Below are positions 14,654-25,131 of a DNA stretch of 27,442 nt, piece by piece. Position 1 is the stretch's first letter. Each line of letters begins with the position of its first letter. Source of the stretch: an uncultured Coriobacteriaceae bacterium (GTDB taxonomy: Bacteria; Actinomycetota; Coriobacteriia; Coriobacteriales; Atopobiaceae); the NCBI GenBank assembly GCA_900544655.1, contig UQWE01000007.1:1-27442 (forward strand), read 5' to 3'. A program made the position numbers and the translations under genes. Below the pieces are notes generated by a model. The model worked only from the letters and a program-made list of their open reading frames with translations, did no database searches and was not told the origin of the DNA.

Positions 14654-14711
14654 CTAATTAGTAGTATATCCAATTGCGACTGAATATCAATAAGTATTTT
14701 ATACTAATTAG
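14654..14711 (-). promoter_or_regulatory. perR promoter with palindromic operators
   Basis: TTGATA (14685-14690) and TATACT (14663-14668) are 16 bases apart on the minus strand, 5/6 matches each. CTAATTAG occurs just downstream of the -10 (14654-14661) and again upstream of the -35 (14704-14711). Next to the latter is a 17-bp near-perfect palindrome TAAGTAT-TTT-ATACTAA (14691-14707). The region is strikingly AT-rich against its surroundings and suits a PerR-type repressor, though it is not the exact TTATAATnATTATAA box. Confidence 0.65.
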
Positions 14712-15841
14712 TTAGCCTCAGTTGATACTTTCCGGGCACCAGCTATTCCTAAGGCTCGGCTGATCCGGCGCTGGATGGGAGTGAGAAGTACGGTGTCAAG
14801 AACGGACGCCGCACACCATGAGAGTACATATGAGGCAAAGGTCGCCGTCAGCCAGAGGCACACACGTGCGGCACCATCAAAAGCCGAAAGATCGATACGA
14901 CCAAAAACAAGTAGGACAGCAGCGGCTTGAAAGAGGTAGATCGAATAGCTGCGGCGACTCGTCCATTCTGTGAAACGAGTAGCGAGAGAACCCCTTACGT
15001 GGACCCTCGCCGCAAGCACGAACGCTCCCACCGTGGAGAAAACCCAAAGATGGCTGGGATTGGAGCGCTCGAAGCCGAACTGCGCGAGGAGGGCGTCGCC
15101 AACCCAGAAGAGAAGACCAAGCAGAAGAGCGCGATTACGGGCTTCGCCTGACGCGACCGGCCCGAGGCGACGGAGCGCATACCCCATGCAGAAGAAGAGA
15201 GGGTATCCAAAGAGCGGCTCCATGCGCGCTGGCATGAGGTGAAGCAGTACCGAGGAGAGATCAGTCGCCCAGGTCACGCCAAACGTTGGAAGCGAGGCGA
15301 CCAAATCGCAGGCGACGCCCCAGAGGGAAAGTGCCGTGACGACCTTGACGAGCAGCCTGAGCTGAGAGTCGCTCAGAGCCTCAAGCATGACGAACAGGAA
15401 CGGGGCGCCCAGGAGCATCGGCATGAGAACGGGGACGAACCACCACGCGCCAGAGATGATGCTCGACGCGAAAGCGAGGTAGCCCGCAGGAGAAACGGCG
15501 GAGGAAGCGTCCCCGTCAAGCCCCAGAGCGCCCAGATAGCCAAACCTCGCCGCAAAGGCATAGGCCACGACGGAATAGACGATGATAGGTGCGACGACGG
15601 TCACGAACTTGCCAAGGTAATAGTCGCGAAGCGTTCCCTTAAGCGGCCGGATTGCGAAATAGCCCGAGAGGACGAAGAACACCGGATCACAGAGAAGGAA
15701 GAGCTTCGCGAGACCCTCGGTGACATCGGCGCCGCACACGGCCCCGAGATACGGGACGGCATGAACCGCGACGACGGCAAACATCGCCACGGACCTAAGG
15801 AGATCGAGCCCCACATCCCTCTCGCCTGCGTCTGCTCCCAC
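14708..15841 (-). CDS. Acyltransferase family 3 membrane protein
   Basis: A polytopic membrane protein of 377 residues from the chosen start, with roughly ten hydrophobic helices. The N-terminal part (GLDLLRSVAMFAVVAVHAV ... DPVFFVLSGYF) shows the family pattern: RS/A-x-A and the catalytic-type His in VVAVHA, then FFVLSGYF. The end keeps YSIYLFQ. Such proteins (OatA and exopolysaccharide O-acetylases) acetylate or otherwise acylate cell-wall or surface sugars; no extracytoplasmic SGNH domain is fused here. The start is uncertain: GTG at 15839-15841 has GGGAGG four bases away; a TTG 12 codons upstream (15877, 389 residues) has a weak site. The TAA stop lies inside the perR operator region. It is preceded by the ftsH terminator, so it is probably transcribed alone. 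Confidence 0.82.
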   Translation of the reverse strand: MGADAGERDVGLDLLRSVAMFAVVAVHAVPYLGAVCGADVTEGLAKLFLLCDPVFFVLSGYFAIRPLKGTLRDYYLGKFVTVVAPIIVYSVVAYAFAARFGYLGALGLDGDASSAVSPAGYLAFASSIISGAWWFVPVLMPMLLGAPFLFVMLEALSDSQLRLLVKVVTALSLWGVACDLVASLPTFGVTWATDLSSVLLHLMPARMEPLFGYPLFFCMGYALRRLGPVASGEARNRALLLGLLFWVGDALLAQFGFERSNPSHLWVFSTVGAFVLAARVHVRGSLATRFTEWTSRRSYSIYLFQAAAVLLVFGRIDLSAFDGAARVCLWLTATFASYVLSWCAASVLDTVLLTPIQRRISRALGIAGARKVSTEAN

Positions 15842-15917
15842 GTCGCCTCCCTCATGCCTCTCGATCGATCCTGCCAAATATCACCCGGATCCCATCTTAA
15901 ATGACATGCCGGACGTT

Positions 15918-15956
15918 AAAAACACAAGGGCTCCTCGGCGCATTGCCGGGGAGCCC
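15918..15956 (-). terminator. Strong rho-independent terminator of ftsH
   Basis: GGGCTCC and GGAGCCC, continued by CCGGC/GCCG with a one-base bulge, form a strong stem seven bases after the ftsH stop. It is followed on the minus strand by TTGTGTTTTT. Confidence 0.85.
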
Positions 15957-15962
15957 TGACAC

Positions 15963-17855
<1,893 letters not shown>

Positions 17856-17943
17856 TGTCCGTCCTTGGCTCCGACTTTAGATGGAGTCAAGGATACCCAA
17901 GCGGACGTTCCCAAAAACAGACATCCGAACGATTACTGAAAAG

Positions 17944-19854
17944 CTAGGCAGCGTCACCGCGTTCAGGCAGCTCGCCGTTTCGGTAAGCATCGAGAAGGGC
18001 CGTCAGGTCATCGATTTGGGCACGGATGTGAGCGCCCGTATCCGTGTCCGCGACCTTCAGCGGGCGAGGATTCACCTCGAGCTGGTCGTCATCCGAATAG
18101 ATGTCGCCACGATCTGCCACGACGTCGCCAATCTCGTCATATGGGCGGTGCGCCTTGATCCTCATACCATTCGCGTCAACGATGAGCGTATAGCCAGCGA
18201 TACCCGTCTTCGAGTGGTAGGCACGGCAGAAGCCGCCGTCGATGACGAGACGCTTGCCGGCGCCGCGGATCGGGGTCTCTCCGGAGGCCTTCGACACGGG
18301 CGTGTGGCCGTTGATGATGTGACCGCCCTCGCCATAGAGGCCAAACTCCTCGAGCACGTGCTGACAGACATCGGGCCTGCAAGCGAGCACGAAGTAGGGA
18401 TCCTGGTCCTCCGCCCACGTCGAGCGGTCCTTCACGAAGGTGCGCTCGAAAGTCTTCACCTTGCGGCCAGCGAGCGGGCTCGAGAGACCACACCACATGT
18501 ACCACATCCAGTCGAGCGTCTCCTCGGAGTGATCGTGCCAGGCACGGCGAGCGATGCGGTCGCACGCGTCGAGGTACGCACGACCGGCGATGTGGCGGTC
18601 CCCCACCCTGATTGGCCGGAAGCTGCCGTCCTTGCGCATGGGAACGCAGCCGTGAAAGAGGAGGTTGCCGTTGTAGGCAAGGTAGACAGAGCCATGCTCA
18701 TAAAGGAAGTCAACGTGGCGGCGGAGGCGGCGACTGTTCGTGAAGCTGTCCACGAGGCTCGTGACGACGCGTTGCTCGTCCTCCGTTAGCTCGTAAGGAT
18801 GCTTCAGGTCGAGCGTTGGGAAGTCCCTCGTAGTGAGCTCGTACTCGTGCCCGCCGATACGGACCATGCCCCTCTCGGCGTTCACATGCTCGAGAAGGAG
18901 CCTATCCCCCATGTCAAACTCGGGACGACGAGCAATCACCTGTCCCATGAGCTTGAACATGATGACGGAGATGGCCTTCTCGATGGGACTCAGTGACTCG
19001 CCGTCGCGATAGGTCTTCTCAGCAAAGAGCGCAAGCTCACGGAGCTGGATGCCGTAAGATCCCTCGAGGATATCAAGGGTGTCATAGTGGACGTTGTTGC
19101 GCACGACGGTTGCCACGCACACGGCGGAGCCGGCGGCGGCACCCATCCAGCAGATATCGTGGTTACCCCACTGGATATCGAGCGAGTGGTAGCGCATGAG
19201 GCGGTCCACGATGGCGTCGCCGTGGGCACCGCGGTCATAGATGTCTCCCACGACATGCACATGATCGACGGCAAGGCGTTTGATGAGCGACGCCAGGCTG
19301 CGAATGAAGTGCCCGGCGCTTCCCGTCTCGATGATCGACTCGATAATGCGCCCGTGATAGGCGGCGCGATCGGCCTGCTCACCGGGGCTCGCGTGGAGGA
19401 GCTCGTCGATGATGTAGGCGTATGCCACCGGCATCGCCTTACGCACCTTTGAGCGAGTGTAGGCGTCAGACAGGTAACGGGCGAGCTCGATAAGCATGCC
19501 GAGAGAAGCTCTATACCAGGAAGGCGTGTCCTGCTTCGTCTCTATGACGCGTCTGAGCTTCTCATCGGGATAGTAGACGAGCGTGCAGAGCTCTGCCTGC
19601 TCGCTCGGGGTGAGGCGATGGCGAAATACTGCGCGAACACGCTCGCGAATAACGCCGGAGCAGTTGTTGATGATATGGTCGAACTGCTCGAAATCACCAT
19701 GGACGTCCGAGATGAAATGCTCAGTCGCCTTGGGCAGGTTGAGGATTGCCTCGAGGTTGATGACCTCGGTGAAAACGGCTTGACAGGTAGGGAACTTCTC
19801 AGAGAGAAGCGTCAGGTACTTGATCTGCTGCTCTGTGGCAAAGCGCTGCGGCAC
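17944..19854 (-). CDS. fbp: Class III (Firmicutes-type) fructose-1,6-bisphosphatase
   Basis: Hydrolyses fructose 1,6-bisphosphate to fructose 6-phosphate, the key irreversible step of gluconeogenesis. The 636-residue protein is of the large class III form, unrelated to classes I and II. It carries a calcineurin-like metallophosphatase core: DxH at 50-52 (HFISDVHGDFEQFDH), GDIYDRGAHGD, GNHDICWMGAAAGS and NGHTPVSKASGETP. The start is GTG at 19852-19854 with GGGGGGT five bases upstream; an in-frame GTG 31 codons earlier lies inside the promoter palindrome and is rejected. It has its own promoter overlapped by an inverted repeat. pckA in the same window supplies the other gluconeogenic control step. 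Confidence 0.95.
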   Translation of the reverse strand: MPQRFATEQQIKYLTLLSEKFPTCQAVFTEVINLEAILNLPKATEHFISDVHGDFEQFDHIINNCSGVIRERVRAVFRHRLTPSEQAELCTLVYYPDEKLRRVIETKQDTPSWYRASLGMLIELARYLSDAYTRSKVRKAMPVAYAYIIDELLHASPGEQADRAAYHGRIIESIIETGSAGHFIRSLASLIKRLAVDHVHVVGDIYDRGAHGDAIVDRLMRYHSLDIQWGNHDICWMGAAAGSAVCVATVVRNNVHYDTLDILEGSYGIQLRELALFAEKTYRDGESLSPIEKAISVIMFKLMGQVIARRPEFDMGDRLLLEHVNAERGMVRIGGHEYELTTRDFPTLDLKHPYELTEDEQRVVTSLVDSFTNSRRLRRHVDFLYEHGSVYLAYNGNLLFHGCVPMRKDGSFRPIRVGDRHIAGRAYLDACDRIARRAWHDHSEETLDWMWYMWCGLSSPLAGRKVKTFERTFVKDRSTWAEDQDPYFVLACRPDVCQHVLEEFGLYGEGGHIINGHTPVSKASGETPIRGAGKRLVIDGGFCRAYHSKTGIAGYTLIVDANGMRIKAHRPYDEIGDVVADRGDIYSDDDQLEVNPRPLKVADTDTGAHIRAQIDDLTALLDAYRNGELPERGDAA

Positions 19855-19931
19855 GGCGCACCCCCCGCGGTCGATGGACGTCCCGCCATGGTATGACGCG
19901 TGCGCTGTTTTTAACGCACTGTTCCAGGATG

Positions 19932-19961
19932 CACATAGATTGACCACGATTTACTGGTCAA
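19932..19961 (-). promoter_or_regulatory. fbp promoter overlapped by a perfect inverted repeat
   Basis: TTGACCA and TGGTCAA, spaced by eight bases (19940-19961), form a perfect 7-8-7 palindrome. On the minus strand the left arm supplies a -35 (TTGACC, 19956-19961); a weak -10 TATGTG (19932-19937) lies 18 bases downstream, right after the other arm. This suggests a repressor or activator site on the gluconeogenic promoter. Confidence 0.5.
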
Positions 19962-19985
19962 CTTACTATAGGAAATGAGCGAGGC

Positions 19986-21488
19986 CTAGTTGTGAACGAC
20001 CACCACGTCACCGACCTGAGTTACGGAATAGAGGTCAGCGGCCTTATCGGATGGCAGGTTGATGCACCCATGGCTGCCGGCGTACTGATAGATGGTGCCG
20101 CCAAAGCTTCCACGCCAGCTCGCGTCATGGAAAGCCCAGAGGTTGTCGATAAAGGGCATCCAGTACTTCACGTGGCTGATGTAAGACGGCTGCTTCGTCG
20201 CAGGATCGATGGCGCCGCGGAGCTCGACATCTCCGGATGCGCGATTGCCGTTGAGCGTGAAGACTCCCGTGGGCGTGTCATGACCCTTGGAGTGGTCACC
20301 GGTGACGCAGTCAGACTCCCAGATGACCGCGCCCGAGTCGTCGTACATGCGAACATGCTGCTCGATAAGGTCAACATCGATGTAACGATTGCCCCAATCC
20401 CTGCGACCCGCATCAGGAACGGCGTTGGCCTCGTGCTTCGTGGGGACCGCGATGGGATCCGTAGAGCCGGCCTCGACTGCCTGCTGGAGCATGGGCGCCA
20501 GAGCCTCCTCGTCAATGGTCCAGCCATAGAGGTTATCCCAGTGACCCGTGCCGGCCGGAACGGTGACCTGCTTGCCGTCAGGGCGCGTGTAGGTACGCTC
20601 CGCGCCGCGGGTGTCATACAGGACGCAGAAATTGGTCTTCAGCCACTCGTTCAGCTTGTTGGCGTCAATCGTGGCGTTGAGCTGGTCATCCAGCGCGATC
20701 CAGTTCGAGATCTGGGCACGGGTGACCTCGCCGGCTTGCATACCGTTGAGCGTAAGCGGGATGTCCGCCTTTATGAAGCGATTCGCGTTCTGGGCGGCGG
20801 TGCCCAGACTCGGCTCGTCCTGCGTGACCTTAGCCTGGACGAGGCAAGAATCATCGAGCGCGATGCTCGCGGGCAAGCTCATGACATCCGTCGAGACCTT
20901 CTTGACGGTGGCGTCCATGTCGATGGCGGTGCCAACCACCTCGGGCACGACCTCGTACTGCTGCGTCTGCTCCGAGAAGCCAATCGTGGCATCCGCTGGC
21001 TGGGTCGCCGTCTTGTTAACCTCGTCGACGAGGGGCGACAGCAGCGCCTCGAGCTTACCCGCATCGATGGAGGCACCCGTCGTAGGCTTGATGTCACGAG
21101 GGGTAAGGATGCGCAGGGGCCATTCCCAGGCATGCTGCTGCGAGACGATATCCCTGATATAGGCGCCCTGGTCAAATGTCAGGCTAACGTCGCTCCCGGA
21201 AAGGTCAAGGTCAATGCCATCGCCCTTGACCTTCGCCTTATAGGTAGATGCCTTGGTGGCGAACTCCGCGCTTACGTCACTCGCGAGCCTGAGCGAGACG
21301 TCGGTACCATCGAGCGTTGTGTTGGGCATGAACAGAAATGAAAACGCAAGAACACCAGCAAGGTAGACGACGAGGGGGACGCCGGCGATCACGGCGAGGA
21401 CGATGAGCGCGACCTTGCCCTTGTGACCTTCCGGCTTCTCAGGGACGGCGGCGTGCTTCCCCATACTGGGCTTCGATTCTTTCCGCAT
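19986..21488 (-). CDS. L,D-transpeptidase (YkuD family), membrane anchored
   Basis: Cross-links peptidoglycan (3-3 links) or attaches molecules to it, outside the membrane. The 500-residue protein has a short Lys-rich cytoplasmic N-terminus, one transmembrane helix (about 25-54), a long extracytoplasmic region with repeats typical of the peptidoglycan-binding domain that often precedes YkuD (SPLVDEVNKTATQPADATIGF; QISNWIAL), and a C-terminal YkuD domain (RYIDVDLIEQHVRMYDDSG) with the catalytic SHGCINLP, nucleophile Cys475 and His473. The usual Arg after HGC-x is replaced by Asn. The start is uncertain: ATG at 21486-21488 has only a weak purine site; another ATG lies eight codons on, and the frame is open to 21596. 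It is divergent from the methyltransferase gene. Confidence 0.9.
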   Translation of the reverse strand: MRKESKPSMGKHAAVPEKPEGHKGKVALIVLAVIAGVPLVVYLAGVLAFSFLFMPNTTLDGTDVSLRLASDVSAEFATKASTYKAKVKGDGIDLDLSGSDVSLTFDQGAYIRDIVSQQHAWEWPLRILTPRDIKPTTGASIDAGKLEALLSPLVDEVNKTATQPADATIGFSEQTQQYEVVPEVVGTAIDMDATVKKVSTDVMSLPASIALDDSCLVQAKVTQDEPSLGTAAQNANRFIKADIPLTLNGMQAGEVTRAQISNWIALDDQLNATIDANKLNEWLKTNFCVLYDTRGAERTYTRPDGKQVTVPAGTGHWDNLYGWTIDEEALAPMLQQAVEAGSTDPIAVPTKHEANAVPDAGRRDWGNRYIDVDLIEQHVRMYDDSGAVIWESDCVTGDHSKGHDTPTGVFTLNGNRASGDVELRGAIDPATKQPSYISHVKYWMPFIDNLWAFHDASWRGSFGGTIYQYAGSHGCINLPSDKAADLYSVTQVGDVVVVHN

Positions 21489-21692
21489 TGAGGCTATCCG
21501 TCTTCCCCGGCCTACACAGCCGCTTGCTTCCCGACTCACAGTATGCTGTATCGTAGCGTATGGAGAAGACAATGGCTCCCGCCATTTGGCTTCCATGTCC
21601 TTGGTTTAACAGATAGCGACATTTGTTCCAATACGGGCGGGCATCGAGCCGCCGCGCCTCCGTCCGCGGGACCATAGCAAAGGGATAAGAGC

Positions 21693-22586
21693 ATGGGCAT
21701 CATTCGCATCGACTCCGCAAGCGACCCGCGCCTTGACGTCTACGCGCGTCTTACTGATCGCCAGCTCAGGAGCCGACTCGAGTCCACCTCGGGTGTGCTC
21801 GTCGCTGAGAGCGAGAAGGTCGTTCGGCTCGCGATCGCACAGGGGCTCGAGCCCTTCTCCCTCTTGCTCGAAGAGAGGCAAGTCGAGACGCAGGCGGACC
21901 TTGTGAGGCTCGTCGAGGGCATGGCGGGCGCCGAGGTCCTCGAGCATGCCGGCCATCTCGAGATAAGGCCGGTCTGCGACCTCCCCGTCTATGTTCTCCC
22001 CCATGAGGAGATATCCAAACTCGTGGGCTACAACGTGACGCGTGGCGTCCTCTGCGCCATGCGCCGCCCCTCTGAGCTGGGTGCAGCCGAGCTCCTCGCC
22101 TCCATGCCCGGAGCTCGCCGCGTTGCCGTTCTTGAAGGCGTGACCGACGCCACGAACGTCGGCGCCGCCATGAGGAGCGCGGCAGCACTTGGCGTAGACG
22201 CGGTACTCCTCACCCCCACTTGCTGCGACCCACTCGTGAGGCGCGCCGTCCGCGTGAGCATGGGAACCGTGTTCCAGGTTCCATGGGCACGCTTTGGCGC
22301 CTGGCCCAGCGCAGGCGCTGCGGACGAGGACGGCATGGCGCTCCTCCGCAGGCTCGGCTTCAAGACTGCGGCGCTCGCCCTGCGCGAAGATTCCTATTCG
22401 CTTGGGGACCCTGAGCTTTACGGCATCGAGAAACTCGCGATGCTCTTCGGCACCGAAGGTGACGGCCTGGCATCCGAGACAATCAAGGCGTGCGACCTCA
22501 CCGTTCGCATCCCCATGCAGCACGGCGTGGACTCCCTAAACGTCGCCGCTGCAACCGCCGTCGCGTTCTGGGACCTCTGCAGATAA
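21693..22586 (+). CDS. TrmH/SpoU-family RNA methyltransferase
   Basis: A SAM-dependent 2'-O-methyltransferase acting on tRNA or rRNA, with the trefoil-knot (SPOUT) fold. The 297-residue protein has an N-terminal RNA-binding part (RLTDRQLRSRLESTSGVLVAESEKVV) and the three SpoU motifs: motif 1 TDATNVGAAMRSAAALGVDAV (about 150-170), motif 2 FGTEGDGLASETI, and motif 3 IPMQHGVDSLNVAAATAVAFW. The ATG at 21693 follows AAAGGGATAAGAG. The target nucleotide cannot be read from the sequence. It is the only plus-strand gene between ldt and the glycosyltransferase pair; the 204-base gap to ldt must hold both promoters, but I see no convincing box in it, only a short palindrome ACAG-TATG-CTGT. Confidence 0.92.
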   Translation: MGIIRIDSASDPRLDVYARLTDRQLRSRLESTSGVLVAESEKVVRLAIAQGLEPFSLLLEERQVETQADLVRLVEGMAGAEVLEHAGHLEIRPVCDLPVYVLPHEEISKLVGYNVTRGVLCAMRRPSELGAAELLASMPGARRVAVLEGVTDATNVGAAMRSAAALGVDAVLLTPTCCDPLVRRAVRVSMGTVFQVPWARFGAWPSAGAADEDGMALLRRLGFKTAALALREDSYSLGDPELYGIEKLAMLFGTEGDGLASETIKACDLTVRIPMQHGVDSLNVAAATAVAFWDLCR

Positions 22587-22641
22587 GCGGCGGTGCGCGC
22601 CCCATAATCAAAGGCAAGCAGCCAGCAGGACAGGACTCGCT

Positions 22642-22675
22642 AAAAAACGGGACCCGCCCACATGGACGGGTCCCG
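22642..22675 (-). terminator. Rho-independent terminator of the glycosyltransferase/glf unit
   Basis: CGGGACCCG and CGGGTCCCG form a perfect 9-bp stem with a ten-base loop, followed on the minus strand by TTTTTT. It lies about 34 bases after the glycosyltransferase stop. On the plus strand there is no T-run, so the methyltransferase gene, which converges on it, has no obvious terminator of its own. Confidence 0.9.
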
Positions 22676-22708
22676 CAAACGTCAAATGACACATCGAGCG
22701 AACGTTGC

Positions 22709-23749
22709 CTAGTTGAACTTCATCAGCTTCGAGGCGATGCGATAGATGCCTAGCGTGAACTTCTCTCCGGCCTTCGTGGGGAGGTTCGTCGCGATGCCCA
22801 CGACACCCATTCTCGCGCGGCGGTACATGCGCTTGTCATAGTGCTTGAGGTGCACCCAGAGCTTGTCGCAGTTCTCCATGGCGTCCGGAGCATCGCTCAG
22901 GCGAGAGAATATCGAGCACACGGCCATCATCAGGGTGAAGTAGCCAATCATGTAGTTGCGGAGCTTGGTGCTCTCGACTTCGTCGTAGAGGTGATACGCG
23001 TCCATCATGATGCGCGTGATGCGCAGCTGCTGATCGATGCGGCTGATCATGACCTTCTCGTTAACGGACTGGTCGTCGCGACCAATGAAGTAACGATAGA
23101 GGTCGACGTCAAGGTAATAGAGCGTCTTGCAACGCGGTAGCGGCACGTAGGCATAGATGTTGTCCACATAGAAGGTGTGGGCGGGCATCGGGATACCACC
23201 GTCACGAAGGACGTCGGTGCGATAGCACAGCGAGTGCATAAGCAGGTTCTGGGCCATGTTGAAGTGGCCGATCTTGTCCCAGGTGATCACCTTGCCACGC
23301 TTAAGCGCGTACCTGAAATCGACAACGTTGTGCGTATTGTCCTCGACGTGCTCGTAGACGTAGTTGGTGATGACAAGGTCCACGCGCATGTCGCGCCACT
23401 CGAAGTCGCGAAGCGTCGAAAGGAGCTTCGAGAGGGCATCCTCGTCAAGCCAGTCATCCGAGTCAACGATCTTGAAGTAGAGGCCCTCGGCGTTCTCGAG
23501 CGCGGCAAGGACGGCCATGCCGTGACCGCCGTTCTCCTGATGGACGGCCTTGATGATGCTGGGATGGCGGTTCTGCCACTCAAGGGCCTTCTCGTACGTG
23601 TTGTCCTTGGTGGAGCCATCGTCAACGACGACAATCTGCACGTCATCGGCGTAGTCGCTGCCCTCGAGAATCGAGGTGATGCAGTGATCCATGTACTCGG
23701 CCGAGTTATAGCACGGGATGCCGAAGGTTATGGTCTTACCCTTTGCCAT
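22709..23749 (-). CDS. Family 2 glycosyltransferase next to glf
   Basis: A soluble or peripheral 346-residue GT-A enzyme. It shows the nucleotide-binding start TITFGIPCYNSAEYM (7-20), VVVDDGSTKDN (40-50), HQENGGHGMAVLAAL, and the metal-binding DSDDWLDEDAL (96-106). The C-terminal half, with helical and Tyr-rich stretches, is of the type found in capsule/exopolysaccharide transferases of Gram-positive bacteria. The ATG at 23747-23749 has AGGAGA eight bases upstream; a longer in-frame extension passes through hairpins and is rejected. It follows glf by 101 bases and ends in a strong terminator. Because glf makes UDP-galactofuranose, this enzyme may transfer galactofuranose; this is inference from context only. 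Confidence 0.85.
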   Translation of the reverse strand: MAKGKTITFGIPCYNSAEYMDHCITSILEGSDYADDVQIVVVDDGSTKDNTYEKALEWQNRHPSIIKAVHQENGGHGMAVLAALENAEGLYFKIVDSDDWLDEDALSKLLSTLRDFEWRDMRVDLVITNYVYEHVEDNTHNVVDFRYALKRGKVITWDKIGHFNMAQNLLMHSLCYRTDVLRDGGIPMPAHTFYVDNIYAYVPLPRCKTLYYLDVDLYRYFIGRDDQSVNEKVMISRIDQQLRITRIMMDAYHLYDEVESTKLRNYMIGYFTLMMAVCSIFSRLSDAPDAMENCDKLWVHLKHYDKRMYRRARMGVVGIATNLPTKAGEKFTLGIYRIASKLMKFN

Positions 23750-23773
23750 ACGAGAAATCTCCTGGTTGCCCTC

Positions 23774-23831
23774 TGCCTTAGCAAGGCATTGTCTACACGG
23801 ATGAGAACGCCGGCGCCGCACGGACGCCGGC
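23774..23831 (-). other. Two hairpins between glf and the glycosyltransferase
   Basis: On the minus strand GCCGGCG and CGCCGGC pair around a nine-base loop (23809-23831), 19 bases after the glf stop. TGCCTT and AAGGCA pair around a three-base loop (23774-23788). Neither is followed by a T-run, so they are more likely mRNA stability or spacing elements within one transcript than terminators. Confidence 0.4.
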
Positions 23832-23850
23832 AATCCTCCAAAAGAACGAA

Positions 23851-25053
23851 CTAGTTGTGAGCCGCCACGAGCTCGTCAGACAGGTCGAGCGCGCTGGCGA
23901 CGACGCCGTCCATGTCATAGTAGCGGTACTCGGCGAGTCGACCCACCGGGTGGAAGTTCGTGAGACGGCTCACACGGTCGAGATAGCGCTGGTAAAGCGC
24001 CTTGTTCTCGTCTTCGAGAATGGCGTAATAGGGAGTCTCGCCGCTCTCGGGCGTATAGGCCTTCGAGTACTCCTTCATGATCGTCGTCTTGCCCGGGACG
24101 ACCTGACCCGTCATGTTCTTGAACTCGGTGATACGGGTGAAGTCCTCCGTCGTGGTGTAGTTGACGGTGCCCACGGGCTGGAACTGATCCTCGTCGAGGG
24201 TCTCGAACACCATGTCGAGCGTACGATACGGAAGGGCACCAAGGTCGAGACCGAAGAGCTCGTCGAGTGGGCCGGTGTAGACGATCTCGCCGCCGTAGGG
24301 CTTGCCACAGACCTTCGCGTAATCCTCGTCGATCGTGAGGATGTCGCGCACGTCGACGCCGAGGAAGACGTCGATGAGGTCATGGTCGAGCAGGCGCTCG
24401 AAGAGCTTGGTGTAGCCCTCCGCCGGCATGCCCTGGTGCGCGACGCGCGGGAAGTAGCGCTCGTCATCGCCGACGAAGACCGGCACGCGGCCGGTGACGG
24501 AGGGGTCGACCTGGTCGGGCGTGGTGCCCCACTGCTTCATCGTGTAGTAGAGGAAGACGTTCTTGTAGACGTAATCCGCGACCTCCTGGAGATCCGGATC
24601 GTTCTTCTCGCGGAGCTCGAGGATGGGGACCTTCTTGTTCTCGCCGAAGGTCTCGACGAGCTTCTGATAGAGGGCCTCGCCGCGCTCCTCGCCAAAGGCG
24701 AGCTTCAGGCTCTTGTGGTTGAAGGGAACCGGCATGAGCGTGCCGTGGATGTTGGCGAGCACCTTGTGCTGGTAGTCCGTCCACTCGGTGAAGCGAGAAA
24801 GGAACTGGTGGACACGCTCGTCCTGCGTGTGATAGATGTGCGGACCATACTTGTGAACAAGAATGCCAGCCTCGTCCTCGTAGTCATACGCGTTACCAGC
24901 GATGTGGTCGCGGCGCTCGATGACGGCGACGCGGAAGCCACAGGCCTCCGCAAGACGGCGAGCACAGACCGAACCCGCATAGCCAGCTCCGACGACGATC
25001 ATGTCGTAGCTGTCGGCAGAAAAACCAGCGGGAAGCCCGTTTGCGATACCCAT
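23851..25053 (-). CDS. glf: UDP-galactopyranose mutase
   Basis: A flavoenzyme that interconverts UDP-galactopyranose and UDP-galactofuranose, the donor for galactofuranose in surface polysaccharides. The 400-residue protein has the FAD-binding Rossmann motif VVGAGYAGS (20-28), the conserved HIAGNAYDYED and HKYGPHIYHT (substrate-side), VPFNHKSL, FLYYTMKQWG, and the flavin/substrate region NYTTTEDFTRITEFKNM near the C-terminus. Length is normal. The ATG at 25051-25053 has GAGAGG six bases upstream; a second ATG five bases upstream is out of frame. It is divergent from pta with overlapping promoters and probably co-transcribed with the following glycosyltransferase. Confidence 0.95.
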   Translation of the reverse strand: MGIANGLPAGFSADSYDMIVVGAGYAGSVCARRLAEACGFRVAVIERRDHIAGNAYDYEDEAGILVHKYGPHIYHTQDERVHQFLSRFTEWTDYQHKVLANIHGTLMPVPFNHKSLKLAFGEERGEALYQKLVETFGENKKVPILELREKNDPDLQEVADYVYKNVFLYYTMKQWGTTPDQVDPSVTGRVPVFVGDDERYFPRVAHQGMPAEGYTKLFERLLDHDLIDVFLGVDVRDILTIDEDYAKVCGKPYGGEIVYTGPLDELFGLDLGALPYRTLDMVFETLDEDQFQPVGTVNYTTTEDFTRITEFKNMTGQVVPGKTTIMKEYSKAYTPESGETPYYAILEDENKALYQRYLDRVSRLTNFHPVGRLAEYRYYDMDGVVASALDLSDELVAAHN

Positions 25054-25087
25054 TCATGTCCTCTCGACAAACTTGCGGTTCAAACGT

Positions 25088-25123
25088 GACGCACGCCATC
25101 GTTCTAGGGCGATAGCGTGCGTC
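25088..25123. repeat. Long perfect inverted repeat between glf and pta
   Basis: GACGCACGC and GCGTGCGTC pair perfectly (9 bp), and after one mismatch ATCG/CGAT add 4 bp around an eight-base loop. It lies in the predicted glf 5' leader, downstream of its promoter, and upstream of the pta promoter. There is no T-run on either strand. It could be an mRNA leader stem or a protein site. Confidence 0.5.
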
Positions 25124-25131
25124 CAATCTGC

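Noticed and set aside
19855..19947. Upstream GTG start of fbp
   Set aside because: It lies in the promoter palindrome, lacks a ribosome site, and the added residues do not resemble the family.
25088..25123. Bidirectional terminator between glf and pta
   Set aside because: No T-run on either strand and it lies upstream of both genes, not after one.
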